This document shows, one piece after another, positions 45,583-54,130 of a DNA stretch of 64,000 nucleotides. Made by a program: the position numbers and the translations under genes. Origin of the DNA: Akkermansiaceae bacterium UBA956 (GTDB taxonomy: Bacteria > Verrucomicrobiota > Verrucomicrobiia > Verrucomicrobiales > Akkermansiaceae). The notes beneath the pieces are model-generated. The model ran no database searches and had not been told where the DNA came from. It saw only the letters and a program-made list of their open reading frames with translations. The first letter of the stretch is position 1. The number at the start of each line of letters is the position of its first letter. The DNA is taken from assembly GCA_002293145.1 (NCBI GenBank), contig DBCO01000005.1, forward strand, positions 62,001-126,000. The letters are read 5' to 3'.

Positions 45583-46668
45583 TCAATTTTTCTTAATTTC
45601 ACGAGTTTGGGTTTTTCCTTGCGCGTCTTTGTATTCGACAATGACCGTGGTGGAACTGACGGATTTGAGGAGATATTTTTTCTCTCCTTTGCCCTCAGGC
45701 AAAGCAAAGGTGGTATTTTCTTGGACCTTAAATTCCTTGCCTTCTTCACTGATGGCGTTGAGGGACAGAACAGCGGTTCGATCATAGCGCACCGTAGCAG
45801 CGCGCTCTTTGGAACGAGGAGAGCGAGGTATTTCAAACTCTTCTTTTTTGTTAGGAGCAAGGTCCTCGATGGTGGCGAATTCCTTATCCTCCTCAGAGTT
45901 GGTAGCTGCGTTTTTCAACTTGCGCACTTCCACCTTTTTCAATTTGAAGCGATCTTTGCCAAATCCTTCCTCGAAGATATTCGTATCAGTTGGTATGAAG
46001 TCCTTGGTGCGGGTATATTTTACGCGGTCACTGTTCAGATACGCTTCTTGTTGAGGCGCGGCGGCGGCCTCGAAGGCTGGATCGAGGGGAGCAACTTTGA
46101 ATTGATAGCGATTGGCACCGAGGGAGCTCGTGAACCACAGGAAGTAACCTACGGACTCATACTTGGCGTAAACAAGTTTTTCTACGAGATCGGGGAACGA
46201 CTTCGGATCGGATGGATCGCTCTTTGCTTGGAATTCCTCCAGATTGGAGAAGCCGTCTTTGTCTTCATCGCGCGAGGGCGAATCGCCAAAGCCTGGGTCG
46301 ATGTTGTAGGTCAACCACCACTGATTATCGATCGGAGGATGAATCGGGGCATCGAGAACGGGGTCGACGGGCTCAGCTACCGCATCTCCGCCAGCTGGCT
46401 TTTTGGCAAACAGAGCGACGCCGACGAAGTTATCGACGGGACGTTCTCCAGCTTTGCCTTGCTCAAGCAAGAGCGGTTTCGCGACGGATTCGAGGGTTTT
46501 GGCCAATTTGTCAGAGCCTGGGATGGAGACGTCATTTTTTCCATTGCCGCGCATTGAGATCTCGAACTCCGTTTCTACAGAACTGCTCTTGGCGTAGCCC
46601 ATGTAGGCGAGTCCAAGTCCCGCGATAGCGCAGACGGCGAGGATGGCTTTTTCAGAATTTTTCTTCAT
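45583..46668 (-). CDS. Amuc_1099-like pilus-locus membrane protein
   Basis: A 361-aa protein with one N-terminal membrane helix (AILAVCAIAGLGLAYMGYA) and a periplasmic body with no enzyme motif. A calcium-loop-like DEDKDGFSNLEEFQAKSDP matches thrombospondin type-3-like or dockerin-like repeats. It lies between the secretin and the Amuc_1100-like gene, 62 and 29 bases away. By position it corresponds to Amuc_1099 and may link inner-membrane and secretin parts, like PilP/GspC in other systems. Confidence 0.7.
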   Translation of the reverse strand: MKKNSEKAILAVCAIAGLGLAYMGYAKSSSVETEFEISMRGNGKNDVSIPGSDKLAKTLESVAKPLLLEQGKAGERPVDNFVGVALFAKKPAGGDAVAEPVDPVLDAPIHPPIDNQWWLTYNIDPGFGDSPSRDEDKDGFSNLEEFQAKSDPSDPKSFPDLVEKLVYAKYESVGYFLWFTSSLGANRYQFKVAPLDPAFEAAAAPQQEAYLNSDRVKYTRTKDFIPTDTNIFEEGFGKDRFKLKKVEVRKLKNAATNSEEDKEFATIEDLAPNKKEEFEIPRSPRSKERAATVRYDRTAVLSLNAISEEGKEFKVQENTTFALPEGKGEKKYLLKSVSSTTVIVEYKDAQGKTQTREIKKN

Positions 46669-46697
46669 ATGAAAAGTGGATTGGGTTGGGATGGAAA

Positions 46698-47738
46698 TTA
46701 TTTCTTAGGAGCAGCGGTGGCGGGAGCACCGTCAAACAAAATGATATCGATGCGGAAGAAGGCGTTGACATCTTCTTGACCGAGCACTTGTTGCAGAATG
46801 CGACTGCTGTCGGCAGGCGAGTCTTCTGCTTTCTCTGGCTCAGCGGCCGCAGGCGCTGCGGCAGCGGCGGCCTCAGCAGGAGCAGCGGGTGCGCTTTCAC
46901 CAGGCAAGACAAATGCTGCGCCCGAATCGAAAATACCACCACCGGGAGCGCCGGCATCAGCACCTTCTTTGACTGGAGCTTCAAATTGAGCATCGGAGGC
47001 CTTAGGTCCCTCTTGCTTGTCATTTCTCACACGCATGCTGCGGATGACGAAATAATGCTGCTTGGAGGACTGAATGCCGTTGATGAATGCGCGAAGAGCA
47101 CTCTCTGGACCGGCAAATGCAACTTCGATCGGCATCGCACGGTAAGGGACGCCAGGAGTTGGCTTGTAGGCCTCGTTTTTCTCCTCGGGAAGTGCTTCAC
47201 GGCGGAAATTCAACAGCGCAGACGGCTTAGATGCCGCGAGTACTGCATTCAGTTCGCTGATCGCACCGAGTTGATAAGTCATGATACCCGTGGAGTCCTT
47301 TTGTGCGGGTGTGCTGGTGTAGGCCTCAAAGCCAAGGTAGAAACCCTTGGGCAGCGAAGGATTATCACCTTCCGCGCTTAAGCCTGCGGTTTGGTAAGCT
47401 TTGATCGAGGCATCCGCTGTTTTCACGAGCAAATCGGTGAATGCTTGGGGATCGGTATTTTCGAGGGTCGCAGGGCGGAGAGCTTGGAGCTTTTTAGCAA
47501 GCTCTTCGGCATTGGCCGAGTAGGTCTTAAGCTCTGCTTCTTTTTGCTCGAGGTTTTTCTCGGTTGGATAAACCGGAAGGCCTTCCATGGACTTGATCTT
47601 AGAGTCTACGGAATCAAAGCCCTCCTTAGCAGCATCAAAGCGCGAGCTTCCTTTGCTAGCGAAGAAGTAGAGTCCGCCTATGCAGACTAGAGAGATGCCG
47701 GCAAGGATACTGATGAAACGTTTTTCCTTAGGTGTCAT
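46698..47738 (-). CDS. Amuc_1100-like pilus-associated (PilO-region) protein
   Basis: A 346-aa protein with an N-terminal anchor (FISILAGISLVCIGGLYFFA), a coiled-coil (FDSVDSKIKSMEG then NLEQKEAELKTY), and an alpha/beta body with YRAMPIEVAFAGPESALRAFINGIQ, the PilO-like ferredoxin fold. A Pro/Ala-rich stretch near residues 265-300 precedes the C-terminus. Order and layout match Amuc_1100, the pilus-associated Akkermansia protein known for effects on host metabolism and TLR2. The Ala/Pro stretch makes it about 30 aa longer than Amuc_1100. Confidence 0.75.
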   Translation of the reverse strand: MTPKEKRFISILAGISLVCIGGLYFFASKGSSRFDAAKEGFDSVDSKIKSMEGLPVYPTEKNLEQKEAELKTYSANAEELAKKLQALRPATLENTDPQAFTDLLVKTADASIKAYQTAGLSAEGDNPSLPKGFYLGFEAYTSTPAQKDSTGIMTYQLGAISELNAVLAASKPSALLNFRREALPEEKNEAYKPTPGVPYRAMPIEVAFAGPESALRAFINGIQSSKQHYFVIRSMRVRNDKQEGPKASDAQFEAPVKEGADAGAPGGGIFDSGAAFVLPGESAPAAPAEAAAAAAPAAAEPEKAEDSPADSSRILQQVLGQEDVNAFFRIDIILFDGAPATAAPKK

Positions 47739-47780
47739 AATATGAAAAAAATGGATCGTTGGGTTGAGTAATGCTATGGA

Positions 47781-49643
47781 TTAGCGAACAGACACGGGTT
47801 GTGCCAAGGGGATGACGATTTCGAAGGGCCAGCCATATTCATCTTCCGATTCGGCGGTGGATTGCAAGAGCGGCACTAGCACGTTGTCAGGCAGTGGGGT
47901 TTCCTTGCCGTCTTTGCCAATGGTGCCGAAGCGAAGGTGCTCGGGATTGCTCTCGCGCAGAGCCTTGACGAGCGTATTGACAACATTGTGATTGCTATCG
48001 TTTTTGCGCCAAATGCCTTTGATGCGGATGGCGTTGGCTTTTTGCTCGGCTGGAGCAGCTGTCACAGCTGGTCGGCGGTTTCCTGTAGCAACAGGGGTAG
48101 GCGCTTTGACAGCGGCAAGACCTGAGGCACCGTAGTTAGCGGCAAAATCGGATTTGATCATGCTATCACCATTTTTGACTTTGCTTTTGTCGTCTGGTAC
48201 TTTTGCGGGGTCAAAATTCGCAACGGGCTCGATGTCGGTGATCCAGGTGAATTCACTGGTGAAATGCTTGCGCAAGTCGGTAAGGATTTCAGGCCACAGT
48301 TGCTGGTCAGACTTGGCCTTGACGTAAGCTTCTGCTGCGGCTTTGACTTTCTTTTCCTCGGTGACCAATTTACCCATGGGCACTGCGGTCTTAGCAAGTT
48401 CCCGCATGTTGGCCTCAAGATCAGCCAACTGGGCTTCTGCTTTGGTAGCAGCAGAATTTTGCAAAATGCCATAACCTAGAAATCCGAGGGTAAGTGCGGC
48501 GGCGGAAGCGATCCAAATTGGGCGGCGTTTTTCTGCGGCACGCTCAGCCTCTACACTGGAGGGAACGAGATCGATGTTGATGGCTGCTTTGCCGTTGCCG
48601 CGAAGACCGAGGCCGATCAATTCACCCATCATGTGCGCCTCTTTAGCGACCAACTCAGGATTGACACCTTTGCCGACCATCACGTTGCGCATGGGATTAA
48701 AGAACTCAACCGGAAGCCCGAGTTTTTCTTCAAAAAATTCTTTGGCGTAGGGAAGATTAGCGCCGCCACCAGCAAGGATCACACGGCGTGGAGCGTTGCC
48801 GCCATGATTGCTACGATAGTAATTGGTCGTGCGTGCAATTTCTGTAGGTAGACGGGTGAGCGCATTGCGAATGACTGTTCCCAGTGCCGCAACAGACTCA
48901 TCGAGGTGCGATGTATGGCCACCACCTAAGGTGACGATGCCATTGCTGACTTTCTGTCCCTCTGCCTCGGCAAATCCAATGCCATATTCCTTGGAGATGG
49001 CAGTTGTCAGGGCCGCGCCACCAACAGGAATGCTACGGGTGAAAAAGCGCTTGCCCTCGATGTAAAGAAGATTGCTTGTTTTTGCACCAACATCGATCAG
49101 CAATACTGGCTCGGTAACATCTGCGTAGGAATTCCGGTAGGCGTTGAAAAGCGCCATCGGCGCCACGTCGATACCAGCTGTGGTAAGACCGGAGCCTACC
49201 ACTGTGCTGTTGATTTCATCCAAAGCATCCGATTTGATGGCGACGAGTGCGACTTCTTTCTCACCGGAAACACCATCGAGCAATTCGTAATCCCAGACCA
49301 CGGTATCAATCGGGAAAGGCAATTGTTGCTGGGCCTCGAAGGTGACCAATTGCTCGATATTATCGCTATCGAGCGGTGGAAGTTTGACAAAGCGAGTGAA
49401 AACGGATTGGCCGGAGATGGCGTAGCGGACTTTGCTTTTCGCGAGCTTAAGTTTTTGCACTAACTCGACGATGGCGAGACGCGTCTGCGGCATCCGCACC
49501 GCCTCCGTTGCCGGATCGGCCAGGAGGGATGTGGATTCAAATGCCTTGAGGACTAGCCCGCCGGACTTAGATGGTTCAAACACAGCCATGCTAATGCGCT
49601 GCGATCCGATGTTCAGTGTGACAGTTGTCTGGTTTTCAGCCAT
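47781..49643 (-). CDS. PilM-like actin-fold protein fused to a PilN-like domain (Amuc_1101-like)
   Basis: A 620-aa protein. Residues 1-345 are a PilM/FtsA-type actin fold (GSQRISMAVFE, RYAISGQSVFTRFVKLPP, EPVLLIDVGAKTSNLLYIEG, ILAGGGANLPYAKEFFEEKLG). A membrane helix follows at about 368-388 (PIWIASAAALTLGFLGYGI), then a coiled coil and a PilN-like periplasmic domain (LWPEILTDLRKHF). Typical PilM is about 350 aa and cytoplasmic, so this is a PilM-PilN-like fusion. It is followed by the PilO-like gene, as in pilMNO operons. Confidence 0.83.
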   Translation of the reverse strand: MAENQTTVTLNIGSQRISMAVFEPSKSGGLVLKAFESTSLLADPATEAVRMPQTRLAIVELVQKLKLAKSKVRYAISGQSVFTRFVKLPPLDSDNIEQLVTFEAQQQLPFPIDTVVWDYELLDGVSGEKEVALVAIKSDALDEINSTVVGSGLTTAGIDVAPMALFNAYRNSYADVTEPVLLIDVGAKTSNLLYIEGKRFFTRSIPVGGAALTTAISKEYGIGFAEAEGQKVSNGIVTLGGGHTSHLDESVAALGTVIRNALTRLPTEIARTTNYYRSNHGGNAPRRVILAGGGANLPYAKEFFEEKLGLPVEFFNPMRNVMVGKGVNPELVAKEAHMMGELIGLGLRGNGKAAINIDLVPSSVEAERAAEKRRPIWIASAAALTLGFLGYGILQNSAATKAEAQLADLEANMRELAKTAVPMGKLVTEEKKVKAAAEAYVKAKSDQQLWPEILTDLRKHFTSEFTWITDIEPVANFDPAKVPDDKSKVKNGDSMIKSDFAANYGASGLAAVKAPTPVATGNRRPAVTAAPAEQKANAIRIKGIWRKNDSNHNVVNTLVKALRESNPEHLRFGTIGKDGKETPLPDNVLVPLLQSTAESEDEYGWPFEIVIPLAQPVSVR

Positions 49644-49715
49644 AATGATTTTTTAGGAAAGAAATGGGACGTGAAGGTTGATACGATGATTGGGTTTGCG
49701 AATGCAGAGCGAGAA

Positions 49716-50327
49716 TCACTTCTCTTGCTTCACTTCTGCATACATGTCCCACCACATCGCCGCGAAGGGCGTTTCGTTTTTGGCAAGAAGTGGCACTTTT
49801 GAGCTATCAGAAATGCTCTTGCTGGCGAGCGCCCACCACTTGTCAGGGCTCTTGTTTGTGCCAGTAGCCTTAACTTCACCGTTGACGAGAATTTCGTATC
49901 CCACGTATTCCACCGAGCCTTTGCCGCCTTTAGAACTGCCTGTCAGGAGCATGATCGAGGCAGGGCTGATGTAAACGGAGGTAACGATATCTTCGTTCAG
50001 CGGCACGTTGATGTGCGTGATGGACTTGGTCAGCTTCAGGAAACCTTTGCCTTCAGGATTTTTCACGGCCACATACCACTTCACCAAGACCTCCTCGGCA
50101 GTCTTCGATTCTGGCTCAGGTGAGAGCTGAACTTTGAACTTCGCTGTAACTTCTAACCAATCTTTCGGCTTGAAGGGCTTTTGCTTTCCTCCAGAGAATT
50201 CAGGTGACGGAAGATCATCAAATTCAGGCTTTTCCGCCTCGACTTTGGATTCAGCAGCAAAGGCCGTGGAAGCAAACGCAATGGCGGCACTAAGAAAAGT
50301 AGATTTCAGGATACGTTGGATTTTCAT
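49716..50327 (-). CDS. Periplasmic protein of the pilus locus (Amuc_1102-like)
   Basis: A 203-aa exported protein, first in the cluster. ATG 50327 opens directly with a signal peptide (ILKSTFLSAAIAFASTAFAA). The longer frame to 50411 would put 28 unrelated residues before it. The body is beta-rich (WLEVTAKFKVQLSP, EVLVKWYVAVKNPEGKG, GYEILVNGEVKATGT). No enzyme motif is visible. It corresponds by position, size and type to Amuc_1102. Confidence 0.7.
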   Translation of the reverse strand: MKIQRILKSTFLSAAIAFASTAFAAESKVEAEKPEFDDLPSPEFSGGKQKPFKPKDWLEVTAKFKVQLSPEPESKTAEEVLVKWYVAVKNPEGKGFLKLTKSITHINVPLNEDIVTSVYISPASIMLLTGSSKGGKGSVEYVGYEILVNGEVKATGTNKSPDKWWALASKSISDSSKVPLLAKNETPFAAMWWDMYAEVKQEK

Positions 50328-50481
50328 GTTTTCTGTCAAAGAGTTGTCAACAACTAGAAAATCGACATGCCTTTGACCAGACAAAAACTCAGAACCCAAA
50401 AAATATTTCATAAACGTAAATACATCAAAAAAAAAAATGTGCGATTGACAATGCTAACTACTTCCCCATGGTTTTGTTCGG

Positions 50482-51207
50482 ATGCGCAAACAAACCATCA
50501 CTCTTAACCCCGCAGAACCGCTAGTTGTCGGCAGCTTCGGGGGCCTAAATGCCTTACAACAAGCTCGCTCCACGCTCATCACTGGCGGATTTGATCTAAT
50601 CGAAATCCGCCTCGACATCTTGAAATCTGACGGCTGGAATCCATCCGAAAAACCATGGTCTGCCGTGTCATGCAAGCCACTCCTTTTTACCACCCGCTGT
50701 CGCGCCGAAGGTGGAGCACTCGATCTCACAGCTTCGCAACGTCAGGAGCTACTCACGCTCGTGATCGATGAAGCGGCACTAATCGACGTCGAGCTCGCCT
50801 CATGCGGGGAAATGTCCGAGAGTCTCGATGCGATGAGAGATCATGACATTCCTTGGGTCGCTTCGTATCATCGTTTCGATGAAATGCCCGATCTCGAGAC
50901 GCTACGCGCGAAACGAGATCTCGCCCATGCTTCAGGCGCCGCCGTTTTCAAAGTCGCTGCCATGATGCATTCCCCAGCAGACATCGAGACCATGCTGCTC
51001 TTCCAACAAGAATCCAGCCCGGTTTTGCTCTCCACGATGGGCATGGGACTGCTTGCGCCGGAGTCGCGCGTTCGCTGCGCACGCGCGGGAAGCGTCCTTA
51101 ACTACGGCTTTCTCGGCGATGCGCCAACAGCGCCCGGGCAATGGGCTGCACCCATGCTGTATGCAGCCATCCACGATGGACTGATAACCTCGCGACCGTG
51201 TGATTAA
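50482..51207 (+). CDS. aroD: 3-dehydroquinate dehydratase, type I
   Basis: A 241-aa class I dehydroquinase of the shikimate pathway. Substrate motifs are EIRLD and FTTRCRAEGG. The catalytic His is in VASYHRFD and the Schiff-base Lys in AVFKVAAMM. MGLLAPESRV corresponds to the MGxxGxxSR region. The usual family length is about 240-250 aa. It is divergent from the pilus locus, with about 150 bases between. Confidence 0.88.
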   Translation: MRKQTITLNPAEPLVVGSFGGLNALQQARSTLITGGFDLIEIRLDILKSDGWNPSEKPWSAVSCKPLLFTTRCRAEGGALDLTASQRQELLTLVIDEAALIDVELASCGEMSESLDAMRDHDIPWVASYHRFDEMPDLETLRAKRDLAHASGAAVFKVAAMMHSPADIETMLLFQQESSPVLLSTMGMGLLAPESRVRCARAGSVLNYGFLGDAPTAPGQWAAPMLYAAIHDGLITSRPCD

Positions 51208-51252
51208 GGAAACTCGCTTGCCCTGGGGTGGAAACTTTGCCATAGTATCTTC

Positions 51253-52671
51253 ATGAAATCATTGGGACGACTGTTAGCCTTGCTCCCCTTCCTATGCTTA
51301 GCTCAGGAAAATGCTCCAGTCCCCCAAAACGCTGCCGACCCTGTTCCACCGCGCGCTAATCCAGCCGACCCAGACAACGTGGAAATCCCCGTGCAGGAGT
51401 TTCGTGACCGCCGCGGTGATGGCGCAAACGTCACCCGCAGCAAGTCGATGCAGTTTCGCATCAGCGGCTCCGAGCCCCGAGTGCGTGGCACCATCGCCTT
51501 CCTCGCCGAAGATACCAAAACCGATTTACTCGAACTCTCGCAAGAAAAAGATGCTTGGAAAATCCCCATCTCCTTGATCCTCCACGGCAAGCCCGGCGAC
51601 ACCATTCCCGCACGCACCATCGTGCCCGATCTTTACTATGACGAGACTGGGTTTCAGCTCATCATTCACGCCCATCTCGCACACGGAATCGAGACCGAAC
51701 GCTTGCGCTCCGCGGTACTAAGCGCCTTGATTTACGAGCGCTCGCTACGCACTATGCAACCTGGTTCACTTGATGAAAAACTCATTGTCCGCCCTTGGAT
51801 CATCGAGGGTATTCATGAGGTCATCAACTGGAAAAACGGCGATGGTGACCGCAAGCTCTACCAGTCGATCTTTCAAGCCGGCGGGCTCTACAATTTGGAA
51901 GAAATGCTGGATATTTCGCAGAAAAAATTCGACGATTACGATGGTGCCATGCGCGCGGCATTTCGCGTCTCTGCGGGTGGCTTGATGATGGCACTGCTTG
52001 AGCAACCAGCGGGACCCGAAGGCTTACAGGCATTCCTAGGCGAGGCCGCACAATTTGGCGGTGATATGCCCGTCCTACTGCGCAAGCACTTTCCCAGCCT
52101 CAGCCTCTCACAACGAAGTCTCGAAAAATGGTGGACCCTCCAAATGGCCAATCAAGCGCGTAATTCACTCCACGAGGTAATGACCATCGCCGATACCGAG
52201 ACCGCCCTCGCCCAAGCACTGAAGCTTCGTTTCCGCAATGTAGAAGGCATCGCTCAAGACAAAGAGATCTCCGCATGGCGAGAGCTAGCCGCCCTCGATC
52301 AAGGGGCACGTGCATCCGGCGTGCGCCATGCCGAAGAGGCGCTTGTGCGTCTCAGTTACCGCTGCTTTCCCTCTTACCGCCACCTACTCAACGACTATCA
52401 GAAAATCCTCATCGCACTGATTCAACCACAGAAAGGCTTTGACATCGCCGCCAAGTTCAGCGAGCTCGAAGAAACGCGTCTGCTCATGAAGCAACGCGGC
52501 AAACGCGCCGTCGATTACCTCGACTGGTTTGAGATCACCCGCGCCCGCGAAACAACGGGGGTTTTTGATGACTACATGAAACTCAAACGCCGCCTCGATC
52601 AGGGAATAAAGCAAAACGAAGACCATGTTTCGCGCTACCTTGAACGCATCGACAAAATTTATCAGCGTTGA
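51253..52671 (+). CDS. Secreted protein of unknown function
   Basis: A 472-aa protein with a signal peptide (LLALLPFLCLAQ) and a Pro-rich linker. Residues about 55-140 look like a beta-strand domain, and the rest is helical. RPWIIEGIHEVINW near residue 182 recalls the P-W-x-x-EG segment that follows HExxH in gluzincin peptidases, but no HExxH is seen upstream. An inactive peptidase-like fold is therefore only a guess. It follows aroD by 45 bases on the same strand. Confidence 0.65.
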   Translation: MKSLGRLLALLPFLCLAQENAPVPQNAADPVPPRANPADPDNVEIPVQEFRDRRGDGANVTRSKSMQFRISGSEPRVRGTIAFLAEDTKTDLLELSQEKDAWKIPISLILHGKPGDTIPARTIVPDLYYDETGFQLIIHAHLAHGIETERLRSAVLSALIYERSLRTMQPGSLDEKLIVRPWIIEGIHEVINWKNGDGDRKLYQSIFQAGGLYNLEEMLDISQKKFDDYDGAMRAAFRVSAGGLMMALLEQPAGPEGLQAFLGEAAQFGGDMPVLLRKHFPSLSLSQRSLEKWWTLQMANQARNSLHEVMTIADTETALAQALKLRFRNVEGIAQDKEISAWRELAALDQGARASGVRHAEEALVRLSYRCFPSYRHLLNDYQKILIALIQPQKGFDIAAKFSELEETRLLMKQRGKRAVDYLDWFEITRARETTGVFDDYMKLKRRLDQGIKQNEDHVSRYLERIDKIYQR

Positions 52672-52744
52672 TTCGATTGTCGATCTCTCTCAAAGTTCTT
52701 GAATAAAATCGGCAAGATCTAACAGAATTGCAAACAAGCCGTCT

Positions 52745-52812
52745 GAGCACACGCAGCAAATTGATCACAAGATTCCAAGATTTTATAGGATTTCCAAGAT
52801 TCAAAAATCTCA
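52745..52812. repeat. Degenerate direct repeats in the gap before nspC
   Basis: The CAAGATT unit occurs four times (CACAAGATTCCAAGATTTT, TTTCCAAGATTCAAAAATC) at irregular spacing of 9-22 bases. The pattern resembles a widespread degenerate intergenic repeat of the AATCTTG/AATCCT type. The rest of the 213-base gap is AT-rich with no gene seen. Confidence 0.35.
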
Positions 52813-52884
52813 CTGCACACTTCAAACTAAAAACTTAAATCTCTTCAAACTTGCCAGCGAGCGATAGCCCTTTACAATACGAAC

Positions 52885-54081
52885 ATGTTCCTCATTTCCC
52901 TACCCGCGTTGCGCCGCAATACTGGCATTCTGCGCGATGTCAAAAATGCAGCGGGTTGCCATCTGGTTCTCGCTCTAAAAGGATACTCCTGCTGGAAAAC
53001 CTTTGCCGCAATCCGCGATGATCTCGATGGTTGCTGCGCTTCTGGTCTATGGGAGGCATTGCTCGCGCGTGATTTTTTTCAAAAACACATCGTCACCTAC
53101 TCACCTGCTTACACGGCTCACGAAATTGATCAATTGTTAGAATTCACACATCACCTCGATTTTAACTCGCTCAATCAGTGGTATCAATTTCGCGAAAAAA
53201 TCCTCAGCCATCCGCGTTACCTTAGCGGAGAGCTCCAGTGCGGCCTGCGCATCAATCCTCAGTGCTCCACCGGCGAGACTGCGATCTATGACCCCTGCGT
53301 GGCGGGATCACGTCTCGGCATCACTGCCGACCAACTCATCGGAGCCGATCTCTCAGGCCTTTCTGGGCTGCATTTTCACACCCTCTGCGAGCAAAATTCC
53401 GATGACCTCGAAACCACCCTTCACGCCGTTGATGAAAAATTTGGCTACCTCTTGCGCTCGCCACAATTCACCTACCTCAACATGGGCGGCGGCCACTGGA
53501 TCACCAAACCTTTCTACGATCGCGAACGCTTGATCCGCCTTGTCCGCAGCACCAGCGAAAAGTATGGCGTCAATGTTTGGCTGGAGCCTGGTGAAGCCGT
53601 CGCCATTCACACTGGCGTGCTACGCGCCACCGTGATGGATGTTTTCAGCTCCGCTGGCCACAACTTGGCGATTCTCGATATTTCAGCCACAGCACACATG
53701 CCCGATGTGATGGAAATGCCCTACCGCCCCGATGTTTTCCTCGTCGATGCCGCAGCAGCTCCCACGCAAGAGCAACAACCTGCTGTCTGCTTGGCAAACG
53801 AAAGCTACCAGCTTGCAGGAGAAGGCGGCAGCACCGCGCACACCTACCGCCTTGGCGGCCCGACCTGTCTCGCCGGAGATGTCACGGGCGACTACGCTTT
53901 CCCCCGTCCCTTGCGCAGCGGCGATGTGCTCGTTTTCGATGACATGGCCCACTATACCATGGTGAAAACCACCATGTTCAATGGAGTGCCACATCCTGCC
54001 ATTCGCGTTTTGCATGAAGACGGCAGCATCGAAACCCTCCGCGAGTTTCAATACGAAGACTTCCGCGATCGTCTTTGCTAA
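52885..54081 (+). CDS. nspC: Carboxynorspermidine/carboxyspermidine decarboxylase
   Basis: A 398-aa fold-III PLP decarboxylase. The Schiff-base lysine is K32 in LALKGYS. Family motifs are SPA followed by HFHTLCEQN, YLNMGGGHWITKP, LEPGEAV and the partner-site Cys in GGPTCLAGDV, with FDDMAHYTM near the end. NspC makes spermidine or norspermidine from the carboxylated form. The dehydrogenase partner is not visible in this window, so it must lie elsewhere if the pathway is complete. Confidence 0.9.
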   Translation: MFLISLPALRRNTGILRDVKNAAGCHLVLALKGYSCWKTFAAIRDDLDGCCASGLWEALLARDFFQKHIVTYSPAYTAHEIDQLLEFTHHLDFNSLNQWYQFREKILSHPRYLSGELQCGLRINPQCSTGETAIYDPCVAGSRLGITADQLIGADLSGLSGLHFHTLCEQNSDDLETTLHAVDEKFGYLLRSPQFTYLNMGGGHWITKPFYDRERLIRLVRSTSEKYGVNVWLEPGEAVAIHTGVLRATVMDVFSSAGHNLAILDISATAHMPDVMEMPYRPDVFLVDAAAAPTQEQQPAVCLANESYQLAGEGGSTAHTYRLGGPTCLAGDVTGDYAFPRPLRSGDVLVFDDMAHYTMVKTTMFNGVPHPAIRVLHEDGSIETLREFQYEDFRDRLC

Positions 54082-54130
54082 GTGCAATCTCAATCCCTGC
54101 CCTCACGTCGAGTTAACGCCACGAAAGCAA

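Noticed and set aside
45523..46557. 344-aa plus-strand frame
   Set aside because: Antisense to the Amuc_1099-like gene, which fits its neighbours in strand, spacing and membrane anchor.
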